In this document: in pieces, positions 41,685 through 50,508 of the stretch | Layout: every line of letters begins with the position of its first letter | Position numbering within the stretch: position 1 is the stretch's first letter | Assembly: GCA_965278965.1 (NCBI GenBank) | Contig: OZ257127.1 | Location: 868,001 to 932,000, forward strand | Direction of reading: 5' to 3' | From: UBA10649 sp965278965 | Lineage (GTDB): Bacteria > Actinomycetota > Actinomycetes > S36-B12 | Length of the DNA stretch: 64,000 bases | Translations under genes and position numbers: made by a program | Notes under the pieces: generated by a model | Seen by the model: the letters and a program-made list of their open reading frames with translations, nothing else | Database searches by the model: none | What the model was told of the DNA's origin: nothing

Positions 41685-42421
41685 CCGCCGTCCACGAGGT
41701 CGCACACGCGCACGCCCATCCCCATGAGCGGTACACGGCCGATGAGCTGCGCGTCATCGCCCGGGTCGCCAGCGCCGACCTCGCCGGCGCCCGCCCGCAG
41801 GACGTCATCCGATGGGCGGCCGAGGCCTTCCGCGGGCGCGTCCTGATCAGCCAGTCCATGGCGAACACGGCCCTGGCGCACCTCGTGCACACCGTCGCCC
41901 CCGAGATCCCGGCCGTCTTCCTCGACACGGGCTACCACTTCGAGGAGACCCTGGCGACACGCGACGACCTCGCGACACGGACGGGGCTGACGATCCTCAG
42001 CCTGACGCCGGCGCAGACCGTCGCCGAGCAGGACGCGCAGTACGGACCGGAGCTGTGGCGGCGCGACCCCGACCTGTGCTGCAAGCTCCGCAAGGTCGAG
42101 CCCATGGAGGAGCTCCTCCTCGGGTACGACGCCTGGATCAGCGGCCTGCGGGTCGACGCCGCCCCCCATCGCGAAGGCACCCCGATCGTCTCGTTCGACG
42201 CCAAGCGCGGCGTGCTGAAGGTCAACCCCCTCCTGCACTGGAGCGACGACGACCTCCTGCAGTACACGCTCGAGAACGACGTGCCGGTGAACCCGCTCAT
42301 GTACCAGGGCTTCCCGTCCATCGGCTGCGCCCCTTGCACGCATTCGGTGGCCGAGGGCGACGACCCTCGGTCGGGCCGCTGGCGCGGGCTGGGCAAGACC
42401 GAGTGCGGCCTGCATGTCTAG
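41681..42421 (+). CDS. cysH: Adenylyl/phosphoadenylyl-sulfate reductase
   Basis: A 246-residue cytoplasmic reductase that makes sulfite from APS or PAPS with thioredoxin-type electrons. The PP-loop nucleotide site is around VLISQSMANTALAHLV. The two cysteine pairs CC (DLCCKLRKVEP) and CxxC (GCAPCT) hold a 4Fe-4S cluster, which favours APS as substrate. The C-terminal redox cysteine is in ECGLHV. Translation is coupled to the reductase gene before it and to cysG after it (8 nt overlap). No cysD, cysN or sulfate transporter is in the window. Confidence 0.9.
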   Translation: MTAVHEVAHAHAHPHERYTADELRVIARVASADLAGARPQDVIRWAAEAFRGRVLISQSMANTALAHLVHTVAPEIPAVFLDTGYHFEETLATRDDLATRTGLTILSLTPAQTVAEQDAQYGPELWRRDPDLCCKLRKVEPMEELLLGYDAWISGLRVDAAPHREGTPIVSFDAKRGVLKVNPLLHWSDDDLLQYTLENDVPVNPLMYQGFPSIGCAPCTHSVAEGDDPRSGRWRGLGKTECGLHV

Positions 42422-43649
42422 CGGTACCGCCGCGTACCCGCTCCACCTCGATCTCGCCGGTCGGCGTGTGCTTGTGGTGGGAGCGGGCGCGGTTGCGCAG
42501 CGGCGTGTGCTCGGGCTGGTCGACGCGGGGGCTGACGTCGTCGTGGTCGCGCCGACGGCGACTGCTCGTCTGCGGACGATGGCCGAGGCCGGGGTGATCG
42601 CCTGGCGTGAGCGATGCTTCGACTACAGCGACGTCATCGGTGCGTGGCTGGTCCACGCCGCCACAGACGACACTGCCGTGAACGCCCTCGTCGAAGCGGA
42701 GGCTGAGCGCCGCCGGGTGTGGGTCGTCCGCGCCGACACGGCCGGCGGAGCACGCACGCCGTCCGTCGCGACGAGCGGTGCGATCACGGTGTCCGTCACG
42801 AGCGGCGACCCGCGACGGACCCAGGTGATCCGCGACTCGATCGCGCTCGGGCTGCAGGACGGCTCGCTCGCGTCGCGTGCGCATCGTCCCCGCGCCACCG
42901 GCAGCGTCGTCCTCATCGGTGGCGGCCCCGGCGACGGGGACCTCATCACCGTGCGCGGCCGACGCGAGCTGCTGTCGGCGGACGTCGTCGTCCACGACCG
43001 CCTCGCGCCGACCGACCTGCTCGCTCTCCTGGATCCCGATGTCGAGGTCATCGACGCCGGAAAGTCTCCCCACGCCCACGCGCTCTCCCAGGACGAGATC
43101 AACGCCGTGATCGTGCAGCGGGCGCAGTCGGGGCTCCGCGTCGCGCGGCTCAAGGGCGGCGACCCGTTCGTCCTGGGCCGCGGGTCGGAGGAGGTCCTCG
43201 CCTGCGCCGAGGCGGGCGTGCCCGTCGAGGTCGTGCCCGGCGTCACCAGCGCGATCGCCGGGCCCGCCGCGGCCGGAATCCCCGTCACCCACCGCGGGCT
43301 GGCGCCCGGGTTCGTCGTCGTCACCGGCCACGATCTGGACTCCCTGGCCACCTTCGCGCGCACAGACCTCACGCTCGTGGTGCTCATGGGCGTGGCCCGC
43401 CTCGCCGAGCTCGTCGAGCGGCTGTCGTCGATCGGATACCCCACGTCGACGCCCGTCGCGATCGTGGAGCGGGCGTACGCCACCGACCAGCGCACGACCA
43501 TCGGCTCGCTGGAGTCGATCGTCGACACCGCATCGCGCGTGGCGGTCATGAATCCGGCCGTGATCGTGGTCGGCGACGTCGTCTCCGTACCCGTCCTTGC
43601 TGCGGCTCACGCGGCGATGGCCGGGGCGGCCGACCGGGCGCACTCGTGA
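42414..43649 (+). CDS. cysG: Siroheme synthase: precorrin-2 dehydrogenase and uroporphyrinogen-III C-methyltransferase
   Basis: A 411-residue fusion. The N-terminal part (1-160) has the NAD-binding VLVVGAGAVAQRR motif of precorrin-2 dehydrogenase. The C-terminal part (about 165-400) is the SAM-dependent methyltransferase with LIGGGPGDGDLITVRG, LKGGDPFVLGRG and VVPGVTSAIAGPAAAGIPVTHRG. It converts uroporphyrinogen III to sirohydrochlorin. The ferrochelatase function may be left to the CbiX-like protein encoded next. The ATG overlaps cysH by 8 nt. Confidence 0.92.
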   Translation: MSSGTAAYPLHLDLAGRRVLVVGAGAVAQRRVLGLVDAGADVVVVAPTATARLRTMAEAGVIAWRERCFDYSDVIGAWLVHAATDDTAVNALVEAEAERRRVWVVRADTAGGARTPSVATSGAITVSVTSGDPRRTQVIRDSIALGLQDGSLASRAHRPRATGSVVLIGGGPGDGDLITVRGRRELLSADVVVHDRLAPTDLLALLDPDVEVIDAGKSPHAHALSQDEINAVIVQRAQSGLRVARLKGGDPFVLGRGSEEVLACAEAGVPVEVVPGVTSAIAGPAAAGIPVTHRGLAPGFVVVTGHDLDSLATFARTDLTLVVLMGVARLAELVERLSSIGYPTSTPVAIVERAYATDQRTTIGSLESIVDTASRVAVMNPAVIVVGDVVSVPVLAAAHAAMAGAADRAHS

Positions 43650-44368
43650 GCACGGCCGCGTCCGCGCAGGAGACCACGATCGTGCTGCTCGGTCACGGGA
43701 GCCCTGATCCGCGTGCAGCGGTCGCCCTGCGTGCGCTCGCGCGGGAGGTCGCCTCGCAGCGACCGACGGCCCGCGTCGAGGTCGCGTTCCTCGACCATGA
43801 CGACCCGGGCCTGTCCGGGCTGTGCTGGGAGCTCGCGTGGTCCGGTCGGCTGGACGCCGTCGTCGTCCCGGCCTTCTTGACCACGGCCTTCCACGTGCGC
43901 GTGGACGTGCCGCAGGCCGCGAGCGCCGCGACGGAGGCCACCAGTGTGCGGTTGGTCGTCGCGGAGCCCATCGGGCACGACCAGGCGCTGCTCGACCTGC
44001 TCGACGCCCAGCTGCCCGACGGCCCCGTTGTCCTCGCCTGCGCCGGCACGCGCGACGAGGCGGCTGCGGCGACCCTGGACGCCCTGGCTCGCGGGTGGGC
44101 GACGCGGCGCGGCGACCGCGTCGAGGTCGCATTCGCCTCCGCGTCCGGTCCGCAGATCGCGGACGCGCTCGCCGCCGCCGAGTCCGACGGTCGCCGAGCG
44201 GGGGTCGCCTCGTTCACGCTGCTCCCCGGGGTGCTGCCCGACCGCATCGTGGAGGCCGCGAACGGGCGGTCCGTGACGGCGCCGCTGGGCATCAGTGGGA
44301 CGGCGGAAGTCGCCGCGATCGTGCTGGACCGCGCCGACGCGGCGACCCCGACCCTCGTTCCCGCCTGA
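43646..44368 (+). CDS. Sirohydrochlorin chelatase (CbiX/SirB type)
   Basis: A 240-residue protein starting at GTG 43646, overlapping the cysG stop (GTGA). The N-terminus VLLGHGSPDPRAA carries the chelatase histidine, and the second half repeats the fold (VLACAGTRDEAAAATLDA), as in the long CbiX form. It inserts iron into sirohydrochlorin to give siroheme for the sulfite reductase encoded upstream. Cobalt insertion cannot be excluded, but no cobalamin genes are nearby. It is convergent with hemCD. Confidence 0.85.
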   Translation: MSTAASAQETTIVLLGHGSPDPRAAVALRALAREVASQRPTARVEVAFLDHDDPGLSGLCWELAWSGRLDAVVVPAFLTTAFHVRVDVPQAASAATEATSVRLVVAEPIGHDQALLDLLDAQLPDGPVVLACAGTRDEAAAATLDALARGWATRRGDRVEVAFASASGPQIADALAAAESDGRRAGVASFTLLPGVLPDRIVEAANGRSVTAPLGISGTAEVAAIVLDRADAATPTLVPA

Positions 44369-44371
44369 TCC

Positions 44372-44388
44372 CCCGGTAGTCCGCCGGG
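44372..44388. terminator. Weak hairpin between convergent chelatase and hemCD genes
   Basis: CCCGG and CCGGG pair around a 7 nt loop in the 35 bp gap between two convergent stop codons. The stem is short and lacks a T-run. Confidence 0.3.
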
Positions 44389-44403
44389 TCGTCAGCGGGC
44401 CGG

Positions 44404-46059
44404 TCAGCGGTTGAGCAGGGCGGCGACCGCGGCCGCAACGGTCGCCGAGTCGGACGAGGCGGCCACGGCATCCACGCGCAGGCCAGCCTCGTCGGCCGCC
44501 GCAGCTGTCGTCGGCCCGGCGACGACGACCCGGACCGAGACATCAGGTCGTGCATGGTGGACGAGGGCGTGCACCGCGCTCGGGGCCCGCAGCACGAGCG
44601 CCCCCACGTCGCCGGACTCCAGCAAGAGGGCACTGCCCGGGCGCTCCCGGACCGTCCGCGTGTCGTAGACGACGGCCGTCCGCACCTGCCAGCCACGATC
44701 GGCAAGACCGTCGGGCAGCGTCCTCAGCGCCTGTCCCCCGCGCGGCAGGAGCGCTGTGCCGGCCGGCTCGTCTGCGAGGAGATCCAGCAGGCCCGCGGCG
44801 GACGAGTGGCCCGGGGCAGGCACCCGGACATCGCCGAAGCCGAGGTCGCGCAGGCTCTGCGCGGTCCGCTCGCCGGTCGCCGCGGCCCGCACCCCGGCGG
44901 CGATGGCGGCGGCCGCGGCAGCAGCGAGGCGGTCCTCGCCGACGGCGGCGGCTAGCGCGCGCACCGCCACCGGAGAGGTCACCACGAGCCAGGTCCCGGT
45001 GGCCGGCCGGGCCAGGAGCTCGCACAGCTGCTCGACGTCGTCGCCGGCCGCGCCGACGGCCTGCTCGACATACGGGTCGGAGATCGCCGGGATCCCGAGA
45101 GCCGCTAAGGCCACGGCGTCCGCGTCGTCGCCCGCGGCCCGGACGAGAAGGACCGGCGGCCGATCATCGCGTGCCCCACGAAGCACGCCCGCGGCCCGCA
45201 GCCCGAGCGCGCGTGCGACGAGCAGCCGGTCCTCCGCGGGCGTGAGCGCGGTGCGGACGTCGGCGGTGCGATGTCCGTCCTCGTCGGTGAGCTCGGCCCG
45301 AAGACGCAGCACGGAACCGTCCCACGACGCGGCCGACGCGATTGCGGTCGTGCAGGTCGCGTCGACGCCGACCAGCACCTCGCGCTCGGCCTGCGTGGTC
45401 AGCCGGGCGACGGGGTCCTCGAGCTGCGCCAACCAGCCGCGGAGCTCGACGTCGTCGACCCGGCACTCGACCGCGAGCGCTCCTTGCGCCGGTGCCGGGA
45501 GCAGGTCGAGGACCTCGGCGATCTCGTCGGCCCGGCCGATCCGCGTCAGGCCCGCGACGGCGAGCACCGCGGCGTCGTACTCACCGGAGCGCACCTTCGC
45601 GATGCGGGAGTCGACGTTTCCGCGGATCGGCCGCACGACGAGGTCCGGGCGCTGGAGCGCAAGCGCCGCGGCCCGCCGAGGCGAGCTCGTGCCGACGACC
45701 GACCCGGCAGGCAGCTCGGCGAGCGTTGCGCCCTCGCGCGCCACGAGACCGTCGCGCGGGTCCGCCCTCGGGGGCACCGCGGCGAGGACGAGGCCGGCGT
45801 GCGGCGCACTGGGCAGGTCCTTGTACGAGTGGACGATGACGTCGACGTCGCCGGCGACGAGGGCATCACGCAGTGCGGACACGAAGACACCGGGGCGGCC
45901 GACCGACGCCAGTGGTCGTGAGGTGTCGTCTCCGTGCGTCCGGATCAGCACCTCGGCCCACGGCCGGCCGGCGACTGCGGCGAGCGCGTCTCCGACCGTC
46001 GCGGACTGGGTGCGCGCGAGGATGCTGGCGCGCGTGCCGAGCCGGATCGGGTCAGGCAT
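44404..46059 (-). CDS. hemCD: HemC-HemD fusion: hydroxymethylbilane synthase and uroporphyrinogen-III synthase
   Basis: A 551-residue bifunctional enzyme. Residues 1-300 are porphobilinogen deaminase: RLGTRASILARTQ, active-site Asp81 in HSYKDLP, TSSPRRAA, RGNVD and the dipyrromethane-binding Cys236 in DATCTTAI. Residues about 300-551 are uroporphyrinogen-III synthase. The two normally come as separate genes; here they are one frame with no stop. ATG at 46059 is preferred, but ATG at 46071 is possible; either way it overlaps the hemA stop. It turns porphobilinogen into uroporphyrinogen III, the branch point for the siroheme genes on one side and heme genes on the other. Confidence 0.9.
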   Translation of the reverse strand: MPDPIRLGTRASILARTQSATVGDALAAVAGRPWAEVLIRTHGDDTSRPLASVGRPGVFVSALRDALVAGDVDVIVHSYKDLPSAPHAGLVLAAVPPRADPRDGLVAREGATLAELPAGSVVGTSSPRRAAALALQRPDLVVRPIRGNVDSRIAKVRSGEYDAAVLAVAGLTRIGRADEIAEVLDLLPAPAQGALAVECRVDDVELRGWLAQLEDPVARLTTQAEREVLVGVDATCTTAIASAASWDGSVLRLRAELTDEDGHRTADVRTALTPAEDRLLVARALGLRAAGVLRGARDDRPPVLLVRAAGDDADAVALAALGIPAISDPYVEQAVGAAGDDVEQLCELLARPATGTWLVVTSPVAVRALAAAVGEDRLAAAAAAAIAAGVRAAATGERTAQSLRDLGFGDVRVPAPGHSSAAGLLDLLADEPAGTALLPRGGQALRTLPDGLADRGWQVRTAVVYDTRTVRERPGSALLLESGDVGALVLRAPSAVHALVHHARPDVSVRVVVAGPTTAAAADEAGLRVDAVAASSDSATVAAAVAALLNR

Positions 46060-47305
46060 CAGGCCCGGCATCGACGTCGATGCCGAAGAGGGTGTGCACG
46101 GCCTTGCGGTAGTCGGCGACGTCGCCTGTGCGGGCGAGCTCCTGCGCGCGGACCGACGGGGTGTGCAGGATCGCGTTGGATACGCGGTTCAGCGCCCGGG
46201 CGACCTCCTCCGCGGTGTCCGGGTCGGTCCGGCGGCGGATCCGTTCGATCTCCTCGGCGATGATCGCCATGACGTGCGCCCGCATCGCGACGACGGCGTG
46301 GTCGGCCGTGCGGCCCGTTTCGCCGTCCTCGAACTCCCGCACCGCCCGTAGGACGATCTCCTGTGCGTCCAGCACGGCGCCGGCGAGCTCCGACGGCGCA
46401 TGGTCGCCGATGACCTGCAGATCGACCACGTCGACCAGGGGCAACGCGCGCGCGTCGGGCGCCACATCGGGGGTCAGGGCGAGATCGAGGATCGGCAGCA
46501 CCTGATCGCGCCGTACACCCGACGCCGCCAGGAGGGCTGCGTCGATGAGGTGGTGCGGGGCGCCGCTGCAGGCAGCGACGAGCTGCGCCTCGCCCAGCGC
46601 CGCGGGAAGCGCGCTGAGCTCGACCGCCGAGAGGCCGTGCGACGCAGCGAAGGTGTCGGCACGTCCGGACGACGAGTACACCCCGATGTCCGTGCAGCCG
46701 CGACGCTGGAGCGCAGCGACGACGACGCGGGCATACGCGCCGGTGCCCAGCACGAGCGCGCGCCGGCCGGCGACGGGACCGTGGCGATCCTCGACCACGT
46801 CGAGCCCGACGCTGACGATCGAACGGCCGGCCGCGCCGAGACCGGTCGACCGTGTGACCGCCTTCGACGTCGAAAGTGCCTGCTGGAGCATGCGCTCGAG
46901 GGACGGGCTCGTCGTGCGCTCGGCGCGGGCGACGGCGAGCGCGTCGCGCACCTGCCCGGCGATCTCGTCCTCGCCGACGACCATCGACTCCAGGCCGGAC
47001 GCGACCGAGAAGAGGTGCTGCGCCACGGAGGTCCCGATCACGACACGCATGGCGTCGGCGACGGGTTCGAGCACGAGGTCCGTCCGCTCGGCGACGGCGC
47101 GCGTCGTGAGGTCGACGGCGTCGTGGAAGCGCCGCAGGTCGAGGTACACCTCGAAGCGGTTGCAGGTGGCCAGGACGAACGCGCCGTCGACATCGTCGCT
47201 GGCATCGACCAGATGACGGGCCAGTCCGTGCGACGCGGCGGACAGCCGTTCCAACTCGTCGAGGGTGACGTCGTGGTGACTTGCACCGACGAGCGCTAGC
47301 ACCAT
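46052..47305 (-). CDS. hemA: Glutamyl-tRNA reductase
   Basis: A 417-residue NADPH enzyme that makes glutamate-1-semialdehyde and starts the C5 heme pathway. The nucleophilic Cys48 is in ATCNRFEVY, GEDEIAGQV follows, then the NADPH domain (VLGTGAYARVV) and the C-terminal helical dimerisation region. ATG at 47305 is chosen because TACGAT lies 7 nt upstream and MVLALVGASHHDVTLDELE fits the family's start. It overlaps hemCD and is divergent from hemE. Confidence 0.92.
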   Translation of the reverse strand: MVLALVGASHHDVTLDELERLSAASHGLARHLVDASDDVDGAFVLATCNRFEVYLDLRRFHDAVDLTTRAVAERTDLVLEPVADAMRVVIGTSVAQHLFSVASGLESMVVGEDEIAGQVRDALAVARAERTTSPSLERMLQQALSTSKAVTRSTGLGAAGRSIVSVGLDVVEDRHGPVAGRRALVLGTGAYARVVVAALQRRGCTDIGVYSSSGRADTFAASHGLSAVELSALPAALGEAQLVAACSGAPHHLIDAALLAASGVRRDQVLPILDLALTPDVAPDARALPLVDVVDLQVIGDHAPSELAGAVLDAQEIVLRAVREFEDGETGRTADHAVVAMRAHVMAIIAEEIERIRRRTDPDTAEEVARALNRVSNAILHTPSVRAQELARTGDVADYRKAVHTLFGIDVDAGPDA

Positions 47306-47312
47306 GTCAGAA

Positions 47313-47318
47313 ATCGTA
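47313..47318 (-). promoter_or_regulatory. -10 element of hemA-hemCD
   Basis: Minus-strand TACGAT, 7 nt, then the hemA ATG. It is one half of the divergent hemA/hemE promoter region. Confidence 0.55.
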
Positions 47319-47330
47319 CGCAGCCCGCCC

Positions 47331-47342
47331 GGGGAGGTCCCC
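47331..47342. promoter_or_regulatory. Inverted repeat in the divergent hemA/hemE region
   Basis: GGGGA and TCCCC are separated by GG, a perfect dyad midway between the -10 elements of hemA and hemE. It could bind a regulator of both arms of heme synthesis. It may also be chance in this GC-rich DNA. Confidence 0.3.
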
Positions 47343-47373
47343 ACGGTGCGCCGGGATCCGGCCCGCGGCCCGT

Positions 47374-47379
47374 TACGTT
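47374..47379 (+). promoter_or_regulatory. -10 element of hemE
   Basis: TACGTT, 8 nt, then GTG at 47388. It supports this GTG over the upstream ATG at 47304, which lies in the hemA promoter. Confidence 0.5.
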
Positions 47380-47387
47380 GCCGACTT

Positions 47388-48476
47388 GTGACGACACCAA
47401 CCGACGGCGCGGCGGCGGACGGGCTCGCTGCGACCCATCCCCTGGTCGACGGGCGGACGGCGCTCTCGCCCCTCGTCCGCGCCTACCGCGGGGACCGCCC
47501 TGACATCCGGCCGGTGTGGTTCATGCGGCAGGCGGGCCGCTCCCTGCCCGAGTACCGGCGGGTGCGTGAGGGCCTGGGCATGATCGAGACCTGCCTGCGG
47601 CCGGACCTCGTCACCGAGATCACGCTCCAGCCCGTCCGGCGCCACCACGTCGACGCGGCGATCCTCTACAGCGACATCGTCGTGCCGTTGCGGCTGGCCG
47701 GGATCGACGTCGACATCGTGGCCGGCACTGGCCCCGTCCTGCAGCAGCCGATCCGCACCCGCGCGGCGATCGACGCCATGCCGACGCTCGACCCGGCCGC
47801 GCTGGCGCCGGTCACGACCGCCGTGGCGATGCTAGCCGCCGAGCTGGGTCCGGTTCCCCTCATCGGGTTCGCCGGCGCACCGTTCACCCTCGCGTCGTAC
47901 CTCGTGGAGGGCCGACCCTCCCGCGACCATGCGCAGACCCGCGCGCTGATGCGCGAGGACCCGGGGGCCTGGCACGCGCTGCTCGGCCGGGTCGCGGAGA
48001 TCACCGGGACCTTCCTGCGGGCACAGGCGCTCGCCGGCGCGAGCGCCGTGCAGCTGTTCGACTCGTGGGCCGGTGCCCTCACCCCGGATGAGTACCGCAC
48101 GCTCGTGCAGCCGCACTCCGCCCGGGCGTTGGCGGCCGTCGCCGACCTGCCGGTCCCCCGCGTCCACTTCGGCACGCGCACGGAGCCCCTCCTGGTCGAC
48201 ATGCACGCAGCCGGGGCGACGGTCATGGGCGTCGACGCGCAGACACCTCTCGACCACGCGAACGCCCTCCTCGGCGGGACCGTCCCGCTCCAGGGCAACA
48301 TCGACCCCGAGCTCCTCGGTGCGGACTGGGACGTGCTCCGCGCGCACACGCGCGAGGTTCTGCGCCGCGGGCTCGCCGCTCCCGCGCACGTCGTCAACCT
48401 CGGGCATGGCGTGCCCCCCGACACCGATCCCGACGTCCTGACCCGGCTTGCCGCCCTGGTGCACGAGGAGGGCTGA
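47388..48476 (+). CDS. hemE: Uroporphyrinogen decarboxylase
   Basis: A 362-residue cytoplasmic enzyme that converts uroporphyrinogen III to coproporphyrinogen III. The signature RPVWFMRQAGRSLPEYR is near the N-terminus, LYSDIVVP follows, and the second signature VPLIGFAGAPFTLASY and QLFDSWAG are present. GTG at 47388 is selected from the -10 spacing. The last base of its TGA is the first base of the cgoX start codon (TGATG), so the two are coupled. Confidence 0.93.
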   Translation: MTTPTDGAAADGLAATHPLVDGRTALSPLVRAYRGDRPDIRPVWFMRQAGRSLPEYRRVREGLGMIETCLRPDLVTEITLQPVRRHHVDAAILYSDIVVPLRLAGIDVDIVAGTGPVLQQPIRTRAAIDAMPTLDPAALAPVTTAVAMLAAELGPVPLIGFAGAPFTLASYLVEGRPSRDHAQTRALMREDPGAWHALLGRVAEITGTFLRAQALAGASAVQLFDSWAGALTPDEYRTLVQPHSARALAAVADLPVPRVHFGTRTEPLLVDMHAAGATVMGVDAQTPLDHANALLGGTVPLQGNIDPELLGADWDVLRAHTREVLRRGLAAPAHVVNLGHGVPPDTDPDVLTRLAALVHEEG

Positions 48477-49855
48477 TGGCGGTCGCGGGGACGAGCCGGG
48501 AGGTCCGGGCCGTCGTCGTCGGCGGCGGGATGGCCGGACTGGTCGCCGCCCGCGAGCTCGCCGCCGCCGGCCGGTCCGTCCTCGTGCTCGAGGCTGACGA
48601 CCGGATCGGCGGCGCGCTCCGACGCGAGCCGCTCGCCGACGTCCTCGTCGACGTCGGCGCGGAGGCGTACGCGGTGAACCGGCCCGAGACCGCGGCCCTG
48701 ATCACCGACCTCGGGCTGGACGCCGAGGTCGTCCGGCCGCGACGCAGCGACGCGCGCCTCCTCCTGGACGACGGCATGTTCGCGATCCCGCCGGCATTGC
48801 TGGGGATTCCGACCGACCTGGCCGATCCCGGCGTGGCCGCGATCCTCGGAGCCGACGTCGTCGCCACCGCGCGCCGGCGTGACGGCGAGCCGGTCGCGGC
48901 GTTCGACCCCGACATCACCCTCGGCGACCTCGTCCGGGCGCGCCTGGACGATGCGGTCGTCCGCCGGATCGTCCGCCCGGTCGTGGCCGGCGTGCACGCG
49001 GCGGATCCCGACCGGGTCGCCGCCGAGGTCGTGGCCCCCGGCCTGCTCGCCGCCCTGCGGGACACCGGGTCCCTCACCGCTGCCGCAGCGCGGCTGCGAT
49101 CCGCGTCGGGGGTGCCTGGCGCCGCCGTGGCAGGGCTGCACGGGGGCATGAGGACGCTGGTCGATGCCCTCGCACGGTCCCTGGACAGCGCGGGCGTCGT
49201 CGTGCGCACGTCGGCGGCCGTCACGGCCGTGCGACCGACCACTACGGGATGGCAGGTCGACACCGCCCACGGGCCGGTCGCCGCCGACGAGGTGGTCGTC
49301 GCGGTCGACGCTCCGGCTTCGGCCCGACTCCTCGTCTCGGTGCCGGAGGTCGCCGGCCCCCTCCTACGGATCCACACCGGCGACGTCGCCGTCGTCGCGC
49401 TCGTCGTCGACGAGCCCCTGCTCGACGCCGATCCCGTCGGCTCGGGTCTCCTCGTCGCGCCAGGTCACCCGCAGGTCCGGGCGAAGGCGATGACGCACGC
49501 GAGCGCGAAGTGGGACTGGGTGCGCGCGGCGTACGGACCGCCGCGGCACCTGGTCCGCCTGTCGTACGGACGCGACGGGGTGATCGACGAACCCCTCGAC
49601 GACCTGGCCGGCATCGCCGCGGCGGACCTCGCCGCCGTCCTCGGCGTCGACGACGTGCGCGCCGTGGACTCCCGGGTCACGCGCTGGTCGAGCTCCCTCG
49701 TCGTGCCGGATGCCCACCTGCGGACCCTTGCGGCAGAGGTACGCGCCGCCGCCGCGCACGCGGGCCTCACGGTCGTCGGCGCCGGACTCGGCGGCAACGG
49801 GCTGGCGGGCACGATCGGGCTGGCCCGTACGGGCACCGCCCGCCCCGACCGCTGA
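48476..49855 (+). CDS. cgoX: Coproporphyrinogen III oxidase (HemY/CgoX, FAD)
   Basis: A 459-residue FAD protein of the protoporphyrinogen/coproporphyrinogen oxidase family. The N-terminal dinucleotide site is VVVGGGMAGLVAARELAAAG and the C-terminal FAD segment is VVGAGLGGNGLAGTIGLAR. Since ChdC and a C-terminal-cysteine ferrochelatase are encoded in the same run, it should act on coproporphyrinogen III to give coproporphyrin III. The older name is hemY. The Ala/Asp-rich sequence diverges in the middle, so the assignment leans on context. Confidence 0.88.
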   Translation: MAVAGTSREVRAVVVGGGMAGLVAARELAAAGRSVLVLEADDRIGGALRREPLADVLVDVGAEAYAVNRPETAALITDLGLDAEVVRPRRSDARLLLDDGMFAIPPALLGIPTDLADPGVAAILGADVVATARRRDGEPVAAFDPDITLGDLVRARLDDAVVRRIVRPVVAGVHAADPDRVAAEVVAPGLLAALRDTGSLTAAAARLRSASGVPGAAVAGLHGGMRTLVDALARSLDSAGVVVRTSAAVTAVRPTTTGWQVDTAHGPVAADEVVVAVDAPASARLLVSVPEVAGPLLRIHTGDVAVVALVVDEPLLDADPVGSGLLVAPGHPQVRAKAMTHASAKWDWVRAAYGPPRHLVRLSYGRDGVIDEPLDDLAGIAAADLAAVLGVDDVRAVDSRVTRWSSSLVVPDAHLRTLAAEVRAAAAHAGLTVVGAGLGGNGLAGTIGLARTGTARPDR

Positions 49856-49874
49856 ACGGTGTCCGCGGGCAGCT

Positions 49875-50432
49875 CTACGTCGAAGCCGTGTGCGTGTGGA
49901 TTCGCATCCCCGCGTCGTTGAAGATGCTCAGGACCTCTGCCGGCCGCGAGCCGTGGGCGCTGATGCTGTGCGGGACGCGGGTGTCGAACTCCGCTGCCTC
50001 GCCCCGGCCGATGACGAGGTCCTGGTCGCCGAGGACGAGCCGCAGCCGACCGGAGAGGACGTACAACCACTCGTACCCGTCGTGCGCGCGTGGCCGCGGC
50101 GGCGAGGTCGCGGGCGGGAACGTGACCTTGTAGGTCTGGACAGGGGCGGCGTCGGGCGTCAGGGGCGTGATCACGAGCCCGTGGCGACGCATGGCTGCGC
50201 GGCGCACCCGCGGATCCGACGGCCCCGGTGCGACGAGATCGTCGATGCGCACGCCCAGCAGGCGGGTCAGCGGGACGAGCAGCTCCAGGTTCGCCTGTCG
50301 TTTCCCAGCCTCGAGCCTCGACAACGTGCTGGCGGAGATCTGCGCCCGCTCCGCGAGGTCGTCGAGCGTCCAGCCGCGGGCTTGCCGGGCCGTGCGCAGC
50401 CGTGGTCCGACCTGGCTCACGTCGTCCCTCAT
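49875..50432 (-). CDS. XRE-family regulator with C-terminal cupin domain
   Basis: A 185-residue protein. The helix-turn-helix (LRTARQARGWTLDDLAERAQ then ISASTLSRLEAGKR) is followed by a cupin (AHDGYEWLYVLSGRLRLVLGDQDLVIGRGEAAEFDTRVPHSI) with likely metal-binding histidines. ATG has AAGGAGG 5 nt upstream. It is divergent from the flavoprotein gene and presumably controls that gene and itself through the CTTGCG repeats between them. With its partner it sits inside the heme run, but a heme-related role is not shown. Confidence 0.88.
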   Translation of the reverse strand: MRDDVSQVGPRLRTARQARGWTLDDLAERAQISASTLSRLEAGKRQANLELLVPLTRLLGVRIDDLVAPGPSDPRVRRAAMRRHGLVITPLTPDAAPVQTYKVTFPPATSPPRPRAHDGYEWLYVLSGRLRLVLGDQDLVIGRGEAAEFDTRVPHSISAHGSRPAEVLSIFNDAGMRIHTHTAST

Positions 50433-50440
50433 GCCGCCTC

Positions 50441-50478
50441 CTTGCGGATGCTTGCGGTTTCAGCAACCTACCTTGCGA
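50441..50478. promoter_or_regulatory. Three helically phased CTTGCG repeats, candidate operator
   Basis: CTTGCGG at 50441 and 50451 and CTTGCGA at 50472 are spaced by 10 and 21 bp, about one and two helical turns, so all face one side of the DNA. They lie just upstream of the XRE start and within 40 bp of the oxidoreductase start. The XRE-cupin protein is the likely ligand. Confidence 0.5.
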
Positions 50479-50508
50479 TATCGATGGTATCCCTGCTGGA
50501 ATGCGGAC

